Positions 1-5,084 of a stretch of DNA of 13,213 nucleotides are shown here, piece after piece (the first letter of the stretch is position 1; each line of letters starts with the position of its first letter). The translations under genes and the position numbers were made by a program. The stretch is taken from contig JABIRQ010000297.1 of the NCBI GenBank assembly GCA_018699755.1, positions 1 to 13,213 on the forward strand. The letters are read 5' to 3'. The notes beneath the pieces were generated by a model, which saw nothing but the letters and a program-made list of their open reading frames with translations, made no database searches and was not told the DNA's origin. This DNA is from Rhodospirillaceae bacterium. GTDB lineage: Bacteria; Pseudomonadota; Alphaproteobacteria; CADEGL01.

Positions 1-1
1 C

Positions 2-886
2 TTCATCGGTCTCGGCCATATGGGCGAGCCTTCGGCTTTCAACCTGCTCAACAAGGGTGTCGAACTGATCGTCCACGACCGGCGGCGGGAGGCTGGAGCC
101 AAGCTGGTTGCGGGCGGGGCGACATGGGCCGATTCGATTGCCGAGGTTGCGGCCGAGGCCGAGACGGTGGTGACCTGCGTGCCCGGCCCGCCCGAGGTCC
201 AGGCGGTGGTTGCGGGCGAAGGCGGGCTGATGGCCAGCCTGGGCGAGGGCCAGGCCTGGATCGACATGAGCACGACCGACCTGCACCAGATGGCGCGCTT
301 CGCCGCCGCCTTCGCCGAAAAGGGCGTCGAGGTGCTGGAGACCACGGCGACCGGCGGCGTCCAGGCCGCTTGGCAGGGCCACGTCATCTTGTTCGTCGGC
401 GGCGACCCGGCCGTGTTCGAACGCCGCCGCGATGTGATCGACGGCATCGCCGACCAGGTCTTCTATTGCGGGCCGATGGGCTCGGCGACCGTGACCAAGC
501 TCATCACCAACACTCTTTGTTTCGTCCATCAGACCGCGTTGGGCGAGGTGCTGATGCTCGGCAAGAAAGCCGGCTTGGATATTTCGGCCCTGCTCGAAGC
601 GGTCCAGGCGAGCTATGGCGGCAGCTTCGTCGCCGAGGTCGACGGCCCGCAGATCCTGGACGGCAGCTACGATCCCACCTTCGAGGTCGGCCTGGTCGCC
701 AAGGACGCCCGCCTGGCAATGGGCCTGGCCCGCGAATTCGGCGCGCCCATGCGCGTCGCCGGGGTGGTGAGCCAGATCGTCGAGGAAGCCCTGGCGCGCT
801 ACGGCCCGAAGGCCGGCGCGCTGGTCGCGACCAAGGCCTTGGAAGAGGATATCGGCGTCAGCCTGCGCGCGCCGTGGTCGAAGTAA
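2..886 (+). CDS. 3-hydroxyisobutyrate dehydrogenase-family NAD(P)-dependent oxidoreductase, 5' end outside window
   Basis: This is a beta-hydroxyacid dehydrogenase. The frame is already open at base 2 and reads FIGLGHMG, the dinucleotide-binding GxGxxG segment normally within the first 15 residues, so only a few codons are missing and the ATG at 20 is not the start. A Rossmann domain (to about residue 155 counting from base 20) is followed by an all-helical domain. The catalytic lysine lies in GSATVTKLITN (AAG at 497-499). The substrate-binding segment, usually DAPVSGG, reads ETTATGG, so the substrate may not be 3-hydroxyisobutyrate. Family members reduce or oxidise short beta-hydroxy acids such as 3-hydroxyisobutyrate, tartronate semialdehyde or succinic semialdehyde in the cytoplasm. 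The stop is TAA at 884. The next gene is convergent and lies in the AT-rich island. Confidence 0.9.
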   Translation, partial: FIGLGHMGEPSAFNLLNKGVELIVHDRRREAGAKLVAGGATWADSIAEVAAEAETVVTCVPGPPEVQAVVAGEGGLMASLGEGQAWIDMSTTDLHQMARFAAAFAEKGVEVLETTATGGVQAAWQGHVILFVGGDPAVFERRRDVIDGIADQVFYCGPMGSATVTKLITNTLCFVHQTALGEVLMLGKKAGLDISALLEAVQASYGGSFVAEVDGPQILDGSYDPTFEVGLVAKDARLAMGLAREFGAPMRVAGVVSQIVEEALARYGPKAGALVATKALEEDIGVSLRAPWSK

Positions 887-912
887 GTCTAAGAAATAGG
901 CTGGACAGATTA

Positions 913-2007
913 TCAAGCGCCAAATATATCTTCTTTAAGTTGTCGGTAGATTTGAGATGCAGGCGATACATGTTTGGATAGCGTATCTCTCATGAATGTT
1001 TTCGTGGAGTTTCCACATTGCGTTAAATTTAGAATACGTTTTGTCTCCACGTAAATTTGCCCGGAGGCCGACTTAATATCATCGGGACTATTACCTCTTT
1101 GTTCAGAAGCATGAATAGCATCGAAGCGAGCCTGTAAAACGGTAGCGATACAATCACTATTTCCGGTACTAATACATAGATCTCGTAATACTTCTTCGTC
1201 AAACAAGTAACTTTCAAGGTGCCTGCGGCTAAGTACCCTGACCCCACTGCGCTTCAGTTCTTCAATTTCGTCCTGTGACCGATCATCACGATCAATAAGG
1301 CGTGTAATACGAACACCTTCGATGATTGATTGGATTGAAGAAAGCAATCCTATACGATCACTTTGAACGTCAGATGCATTGCCAGCAGATAAGAACTGGC
1401 AATCTGGAAATTCATTCGAAAATATTATGTCGAAACAACGCGCATCGATTGCGCTATTGTTTGAAGCGCTAGGATGATGCGGGACTCCCTCGCAAATCAC
1501 CACTTGGCTAGGGGAAACTAGGGTCGATAAATCGTCCAATGCGACCTCGAGAGCAGATCGCCAAAATGATTTGTTTGGAGTAACGGGTGATATATTCTGT
1601 TGCTCATCAAAGTCCTTGCCGCCAAAGTCCAAAAAGCACACCGATTCAGAATTTATTCGATAAATCTCAAGAGCTTGCCTCAACATACCAATTGAATGAG
1701 TGGCGAGCCATAACTGACAGTTGTCCGGGACTAAAGATATCAGCGCATTAAGCAAGGCGCCTTGAACTTTAGTTCCAACATGTGTTTCTGGCTCATCTAT
1801 AACAAATACAGTATTATTAAATTCTCTCTTTTTAATGACTATATCAAGTATTAAATCAAATATTGCTTTCTCTCCTCCGGAAAGATTCATATAATCAAAT
1901 ATTCCGCTCTGGTTTTTTCTAAATCTAAATGTCCCGTTGTCTAGCGGATTCCCTAATCCGAGGAGGTCTAGGTTTGGAAAAATATTTTCCATAGCACTCC
2001 TAATTTC
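913..2007 (-). pseudogene. 3' half of a transposon-split AAA/ABC-type ATPase with TOPRIM-like nuclease domain
   Basis: This is the C-terminal 60% of an ATPase gene whose first half is at 4516-5042. Numbered on the rejoined protein of about 537 aa, it holds the ABC-type signature LSGGEK (215-220), Walker B VFVIDEPETH with D244 and E245, and the switch histidine in ATHS (H277). A TOPRIM-like region follows: VVICEG (E346), AGNASD (about 381-386), the acidic cluster LIDRDD (D412, D414, D415) and RRHLESYLF (E438), the latter typical of DUF4435/OLD TOPRIM nucleases. Such ATPase-TOPRIM proteins (OLD, Gabija GajA, PARIS) act in phage defence. The frame stays open into the transposon to 2205, but that extension overlaps the tRNA and is not native. 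An internal ATG near 1992 has no clear ribosome site. Base composition is much richer in A/T than the flanking genes. The split and order of the halves are seen directly; the defence role is inferred. Confidence 0.88.
2000..2007. repeat. Target-site duplication, left copy (CTAATTTC)
   Basis: The eight bases directly outside the left terminal repeat are CTAATTTC, identical to 4516-4523. An 8-bp duplication is the size known for IS1595-family elements. Taking out the element plus one copy joins the two ATPase halves in frame as GAA ATT AGG AGT (E-I-R-S). Confidence 0.9.
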
Positions 2008-2034
2008 GGCGACACTAGCGAATGCAAACCCACG
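2008..2034 (+). repeat. Left terminal inverted repeat
   Basis: Read inward, it aligns without gaps to the reverse complement of 4489-4515 and matches at 20 of 27 positions. The outer GGCGA and the inner TGCAAACCCACG are identical; the mismatches lie in the middle. Confidence 0.9.
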
Positions 2035-2069
2035 GGCCCGAGGGGCGAATTCGCACGACACGCGACAAA

Positions 2070-2130
2070 ATGCATTGCATGCATGAAAGGGCGGACATAT
2101 TGTCCAGAGGTACGAGTTGCGCACACGCAA
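2070..2130. repeat. Cluster of three palindromes between the left end and the tRNA
   Basis: Three short inverted repeats are packed here: ATGCAT-TGC-ATGCAT (2070-2084), GGACA-TAT-TGTCC (2093-2105) and TTGCG-CACA-CGCAA (2117-2130). They lie just 3' of the tRNA on its own strand, so they may shape or end its trailer transcript. They are also subterminal in the transposon, so they may be protein-binding sites. None has a following T-run that would make a classical terminator. Confidence 0.6.
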
Positions 2131-2143
2131 TTCTGCACAGAGG

Positions 2144-2248
2144 TGGTGGGAGTGACGGGGATCGAACCCGCAAGGACCGTGATGGCTTGTCGAGAGCCGG
2201 TCCACCGGGTTCCAAACCCGGCGCGTTTACCAGTTTCGCCACACTCCC
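2144..2248 (-). tRNA. Class II leucine-type tRNA with UGG (Pro) anticodon, CCA encoded
   Basis: A full cloverleaf can be drawn by hand. The acceptor GGGAGTG/CACTCCC has seven perfect pairs, followed by discriminator A and encoded CCA. The D arm is GCG-AAACTGGTAAA-CGC. The anticodon arm is CCGGG-TTTGGAA-CCCGG with anticodon TGG at 2214-2212. The variable region is 33 nt with a perfect six-pair stem GGACCG/CGGTCC and a possible inner stem. The T arm is GCGGG-TTCGATC-CCCGT with one G-U pair. The D loop, A14, G1-C72, A73 and long variable arm match bacterial leucine tRNA; bacterial proline tRNA is class I and has C1-G72. LeuRS of E. coli ignores the anticodon, so this tRNA could carry leucine yet read CCA proline codons. 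The variable arm is longer than usual. It is transposon cargo, on the same strand as the disrupted ATPase. Charging and expression are unknown. Confidence 0.88.
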
Positions 2249-2260
2249 ACGACAAGGGGT

Positions 2261-2299
2261 GGGGCGGCCCAGGAGTGTAGACTACGAGCGGGCCGCCCC
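2261..2299. repeat. 10-bp perfect inverted repeat in the tRNA/passenger intergenic region
   Basis: GGGGCGGCCC (2261-2270) is mirrored by GGGCCGCCCC (2290-2299) around a 19-nt loop that itself holds the palindrome GTAGACTAC. It lies 12 bp upstream of the tRNA 5' end and upstream of the plus-strand passenger operon, so it may be an operator or a leader hairpin for either unit. No T-run follows on either strand, which argues against a simple terminator. Confidence 0.6.
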
Positions 2300-2317
2300 T
2301 TCTCCTGCCAACGCAAA

Positions 2318-2396
2318 ACGGGGAGATGGCTTTGCAGCCTCCTCCCCGTCTCGCGCATTGAAACCGTACCCGATACGTTCGGGAGTGCAAAGCCAT
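2318..2396 (+). promoter_or_regulatory. Structured leader of the passenger operon, possible pseudoknot over the start codon
   Basis: Stem 1 pairs ACGGGGAG (2318-2325) with CTCCCCGT (2342-2349). Its loop contains ATGGCTTTGCA (2326-2336), the perfect complement of TGCAAAGCCAT (2386-2396), which covers the spacer and the first two bases of the ATG at 2395. The two pairings together form an H-type pseudoknot. A competing local stem GGCT/AGCC (2328-2331 with 2336-2339) would free the start codon. A third small hairpin CCCGA-TACGT-TCGGG (2369-2383) covers part of the ribosome site GGGAG (2381-2385). The layout suggests translation control of the 52-aa ORF. The pairings are seen directly; regulation is inferred and no ligand or promoter is apparent. 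Confidence 0.5.
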
Positions 2397-2553
2397 GAAT
2401 CACAAGATTCAGCAAAAAATTCGTGCACAGCCCCAAGATAGTGGGGATAACTCGGATTCTAAGCCAGCCGAGAAGCCCCTTAGCCTTGCGCCCCTCAAAT
2501 TCGAGGAGGCGATGAAAGGGTTGCTGCGGGTGAAGCCGTCGTCAGATGGCTGA
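2395..2553 (+). CDS. 52-aa passenger protein, unknown function
   Basis: This is a small ORF of 52 codons with ribosome site GGGAG nine bases before the ATG. The N-terminal half is polar and rich in Q, D, S and K, with the look of a disordered segment. The C-terminal half, PLSLAPLKFEEAMKGLLRV, can form a short amphipathic helix. Its TGA lies inside the start of the next gene (ATGGCTGA), so the two are probably translationally coupled. It does not match a family I can name; short proteins with a related PLKFEEAL-type ending are common in proteobacteria and are usually annotated hypothetical. An antitoxin-like or adaptor role beside the 257-aa protein is possible but not shown. Confidence 0.65.
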   Translation: MNHKIQQKIRAQPQDSGDNSDSKPAEKPLSLAPLKFEEAMKGLLRVKPSSDG

Positions 2554-3319
2554 CGCCCCGCTTCCCGCTCTTCAAATTCAATATGATAATGAGCGGCCCG
2601 TTGATCTGCTCGATCTGACTGGTTCGCTAAGTGCGCTAGGCGAGCGGTATCAAGAATTTGCGGCGGAAAGAGGCGCTGGAGAGGGCGCGCGGCTGTATGT
2701 CCGCGAAATGCGCGTCGGGTCCATCATTGCTGAACTCCAGCCCTTGCTGGAGCAAATGTCGTTTGTCTTGGAGCACCGCGAGACGATTGCGGCATTCACG
2801 GCCAATCTGAACGATCTTTTTAGATTCTTTTTGGCGCTGCCGCCGCGACCATGGGATTCTGACGTATCCCGCCGGGACGCTGAGCAAGTCCAAAAGATAT
2901 TGGAGCCAACTGCGAAGGACGGTGGAGCGCAACTATTCTTGAATATCAACGGCGACCACGCGGCGCCGGTTATCAATATCAATGCGGAGCGAGCTGGCGC
3001 GATTCAAAGCGGGGCGCGGAGATTCTTGGACGCGGTTCCGTTGCCCGCGAACGAATTTTTTGAGGGGGAAGTGCTGTACCTCAAACAAGTGAAGGATGAC
3101 CCTCAAGCCAAAACCGGCGACCGAGGAGTTATCGACGCCATCTCAACGCGGCCAGTAAAAATACTATTCATGAGCGAGGAGGCTAAGCAGGCGATTCTCA
3201 AGGGTCCAGACAATCCGTTTCGCCTAGCCTTCCTTGTGGATGGGCAGGTCAAGACCGTCGAAGGTAAGCCCGCATTGTATAAGATTTATGCAGTCCGAGA
3301 CGCTTTCGAGCGACCCTAA
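2546..3319 (+). CDS. 257-aa passenger protein, unknown function
   Basis: Second gene of the transposon's plus-strand operon. The ATG overlaps the upstream stop by eight bases and has no strong ribosome site of its own, which fits coupled translation. The N-terminal 30-60 residues (LDLTGSLSALGERYQEF, then LYVREMRVGSIIAELQP) look like a mixed alpha/beta domain. The middle (about 70-130) is helical. The last 90 residues, from about 170, contain many short beta-type segments (GEVLYLKQV, GVIDAI, VKILFM, FRLAFLVDG), suggesting a small beta-barrel. There is no signal peptide, membrane segment or catalytic motif I recognise. Its TAA and the transposase TAG overlap by three bases in convergent orientation. 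It is probably a cytoplasmic cargo protein of the element; no function is claimed. Confidence 0.8.
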   Translation: MADAPLPALQIQYDNERPVDLLDLTGSLSALGERYQEFAAERGAGEGARLYVREMRVGSIIAELQPLLEQMSFVLEHRETIAAFTANLNDLFRFFLALPPRPWDSDVSRRDAEQVQKILEPTAKDGGAQLFLNINGDHAAPVININAERAGAIQSGARRFLDAVPLPANEFFEGEVLYLKQVKDDPQAKTGDRGVIDAISTRPVKILFMSEEAKQAILKGPDNPFRLAFLVDGQVKTVEGKPALYKIYAVRDAFERP

Positions 3320-4242
3320 ACTGGCTTCTGATACATCAGCCGCTTACCAGCCGCGCCCTTGATCGCCTCGACGGTCCGCTCGCCATCGCTGGCGCTGCGA
3401 AGGTTCCAGTGGAACTCCCGCTCCCGCAGATAGCGGGGAAGGTGCTTCTGCGAAACGTGGTGATGGGTGCCGATGATCGCGCGCTTCAAGAGCGAGTGAT
3501 ACGACTCCGCGAAGTTGGTGTGGAAGATCAGCGCCCGAACGTAGGTCTTGGAGTGATCGACGGTGTGGTGGCTGGCAAAGTGCTTGTCGATGCCGTGATA
3601 GCCAAGATGCTCGTCGGTCACGATATGGGCCGAGCCGCTGACCACTGGCCGAGCGATTGTCTGTAGCGTGGCCTTCTTGGTGTTGGGAACCATGAAGGTC
3701 CGCGCCTCGCCCTCGCGGTCAATGAGGGTCATGACGATGGCCTTCTGACCGGCGGTTTTCTTGTTCTTGTGGCGGTTGTTCCGAGCCTTGCCGCCCACAT
3801 ACGTCTCGTCGATTTCGACGATGCCGCCGTCTCCGCCCAAGAGGCCGCGCATTGGATCGCGCTTCATCGCCTCGCGAATGCGATGGCAGAGGAACCAGGC
3901 CGCTTTGTAGGAGATCCCAAGGGACCGCTCGATCTGGCTGGCGGAGACGCCTTTCTTGGCCGTGCACATCATGTAGATGGCCATGAGCCACTTGGTCATG
4001 GGGATGTTGGAGCCTTCAAAGATGGTTCCGATCTTGACCGTGAATTGCTTACGGCAAGGCCCACACTTCCACAGCCCGTGGCGAACGCGCTTCTCGGGGT
4101 TGGCCTTGATGCGGGAAAGCCTTTCACGCCCTTCACAGTGAGGGCACACAGCGCCGTCGGGCCACATGAGGCTTTCGATAAACTCGATAGCCTTGGCCTC
4201 GTCGGAGAAATATGGAGCAAGTTCGGCGAAGTTCATGGTCAT
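3316..4242 (-). CDS. IS1595/ISXO2-family DDE transposase
   Basis: The 308-aa protein moves the surrounding element by a DDE-type reaction. The N-terminal zinc ribbon has cysteines C33, C36, C60 and C63 (CPHC and CGPC), followed by a helix-turn-helix-like stretch (about 98-122, SASQIERSLGISYKAAWF). The catalytic domain shows D145 in VEIDETYVGGK, D210 in VTDEHLGY and, most likely, E246 in NFAESYHSLLKR, with K253 completing a DDE-K pattern; N243 is a less likely third residue. The ending GTHHHVSQKHLPRYLREREFHWN is the characteristic ISXO2-like signature. Length is normal and no break is seen, so it may be active. Its ATG overlaps the stop of the 64-aa ORF as ATGA; an alternative ATG lies two codons in. 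It would act on the 2008-2034 and 4489-4515 ends. Confidence 0.95.
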   Translation of the reverse strand: MTMNFAELAPYFSDEAKAIEFIESLMWPDGAVCPHCEGRERLSRIKANPEKRVRHGLWKCGPCRKQFTVKIGTIFEGSNIPMTKWLMAIYMMCTAKKGVSASQIERSLGISYKAAWFLCHRIREAMKRDPMRGLLGGDGGIVEIDETYVGGKARNNRHKNKKTAGQKAIVMTLIDREGEARTFMVPNTKKATLQTIARPVVSGSAHIVTDEHLGYHGIDKHFASHHTVDHSKTYVRALIFHTNFAESYHSLLKRAIIGTHHHVSQKHLPRYLREREFHWNLRSASDGERTVEAIKGAAGKRLMYQKPV

Positions 4243-4433
4243 TGTGTCGCCTCGATGCTATCCGCAGCCTCAGCGAGCTTTGCGGATAGCTTCTTTAGAA
4301 TTTCTCGGGTCACCAGAAACATCTGCGACTCACTGTCGGTTTCGAGCCGAAGGAGCGCGAGTGATGGTGTCTGCGGATTTTGGTAAATGTCCGCCTTGCG
4401 GATCATCTCTGCTTTTTCAAATTCAAGAGTCAT
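4239..4433 (-). CDS. 64-aa ORF translationally coupled to the transposase
   Basis: This small gene lies between the right terminal repeat and the transposase and ends in an ATGA overlap with the transposase start, so the two are probably co-translated. The protein is hydrophilic and starts MTLEFEKAEMIRKADIYQ; the second half (FLVTREILKKLSAKLAEAADSIEA) should form a long amphipathic helix. AGGG nine bases before the ATG may serve as ribosome site. I do not recognise a family. A role in controlling transposase expression or binding the transposon end is possible. The clean overlap and lack of in-frame stops support a real gene. Confidence 0.6.
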   Translation of the reverse strand: MTLEFEKAEMIRKADIYQNPQTPSLALLRLETDSESQMFLVTREILKKLSAKLAEAADSIEATQ

Positions 4434-4448
4434 CGGGCGATACCCTGC

Positions 4449-4496
4449 TGATCTGGCCTTCCGAACAAGATCAGTCTAGCGAACCCATCGTGGGTT
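4449..4496. promoter_or_regulatory. Two inverted repeats upstream of the transposase operon
   Basis: TGATCT (4449-4454) pairs with AGATCA (4468-4473), and AACCCA (4482-4487) pairs with TGGGTT (4491-4496), the latter running into the right terminal repeat. They occupy the only space where a promoter for the 64-aa ORF and transposase could lie, so they may be operators or transposase contact sites. No clear -35/-10 pair was found. Confidence 0.35.
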
Positions 4497-4515
4497 TGCA
4501 AAGGTTATATTCGCC
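4489..4515 (-). repeat. Right terminal inverted repeat
   Basis: On the minus strand it reads inward GGCGA, seventeen bases later ending TGCAAACCCACG from the same relative position as in the left repeat, with 20 of 27 positions identical to 2008-2034. Confidence 0.9.
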
Positions 4516-4523
4516 CTAATTTC
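4516..4523. repeat. Target-site duplication, right copy (CTAATTTC)
   Basis: Identical to 2000-2007 and directly outside the right terminal repeat. It encodes the E-I-R codons of the interrupted ATPase. Confidence 0.9.
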
Positions 4524-5042
4524 TCTTAATTGCTTATCACGAAATTCTCCAATAGTTGTTGTTTCTTCTTCATTTTCGTAGATATCTTGGAATCCCTGTG
4601 AACACATTCTTTGGTAATTTTTTGATACAGCCGCGTCATTATCAATTGTTCGTTGAATTCTATCTTCGTCGATAGCTGGGCCAATATGACTAATTCCTGA
4701 AATACGGAATGATGGATCATTTCTATATGCAGATCGGATGTAGATACCTTTCTTACGTTCTACGGTATCAAATGTATCATCCTGCCAGAATTTAATGTCT
4801 ACCGCATTATTCCAAGAAAGGTTTCCCGCATCGTCTTGACGGACGTGGTATTCGATATCCCAAGGCCCCCCTCTCTGGCTCCATGCATGCCGGTACCAAA
4901 CATACATGGCGTCAATTACTGAGGATTTACCACACCCATTGGGGCCCGCCATGATTACTAATTTTGCGGATTCGGGGATGTCCCCAATCGTTGTATCCGA
5001 AAATCTTTTAAATCGGTGGAGTTTTATATTTTGTATTCTCAT
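4516..5042 (-). pseudogene. 5' half of the transposon-split AAA/ABC-type ATPase (Walker A part)
   Basis: The first 176 codons of the ATPase whose remainder is at 913-2007. The ATG at 5042 has a strong ribosome site (AGAGGAAAT, spacing suitable). The start MRIQNIKLHRFKRFSD is the typical first beta strand of RecF/SMC-like and OLD-like ATPases, and Walker A is GPNGCGKSS at 33-41 with K39. Native sequence ends at the target duplication; the frame then runs 12 codons into the element and stops at 4476. A 188-aa product would have a P-loop but no signature, Walker B or nuclease domain, so it cannot be an active ATPase alone. It is 42 bp downstream of the DUF924 stop on the same strand, and its base composition is markedly AT-richer than that gene, which suggests horizontal acquisition. 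Confidence 0.9.
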
Positions 5043-5084
5043 CTTATTTCCTCTGGACCGTTTAAGATTCTCAACAAAAAGTAG

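Larger units (their letters stand above)
2008..4515. mobile_element. 2,508-bp IS1595/ISXO2-like transposon carrying a tRNA and passenger genes
   Basis: The element is bounded by imperfect inverted repeats of about 27 bp, both starting GGCGA and ending TGCAAACCCACG, and by an 8-bp direct repeat. Its contents from left to right are: a palindrome-rich left end; a leucine-type tRNA gene (minus); a structured leader; a 52-aa ORF overlapping a 257-aa ORF (plus); an IS1595-type transposase convergent with these; and a 64-aa ORF upstream of and coupled to the transposase (minus). At 2.5 kb it is much longer than an IS1595 element carrying only a transposase. The family is known to include members with passenger genes. 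It sits inside an ATPase-TOPRIM gene and inactivates it. Boundaries are strongly supported because both the repeats and the rejoined host frame agree. Confidence 0.92.

Noticed and set aside
2008..2205. N-terminal extension of the ATPase 3' half (residues 1-66 of that open frame)
   Set aside because: It is transposon sequence read through the left end and the tRNA; native codons begin at the target duplication.
2015..2242. Minus-strand 75-codon ORF starting MAKLVNAPGLEPG
   Set aside because: It is the tRNA gene read as protein; such tRNA-derived frames are a well-known false call.
2144..2248. Ordinary proline tRNA
   Set aside because: Bacterial tRNA-Pro has a short variable loop and C1-G72; this one has a 33-nt variable arm, G1-C72 and a leucine-like D arm.
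2022..2441. Plus-strand 139-codon ORF across the tRNA and leader
   Set aside because: It overlaps the tRNA antisense, has no protein-like pattern and conflicts with the well-supported 52-aa gene start.
2023..4500. Shorter transposon boundaries at the perfect 12-bp repeat TGCAAACCCACG
   Set aside because: No matching target duplication flanks these points and the host frame is not restored; extending to 2008-4515 gives both.
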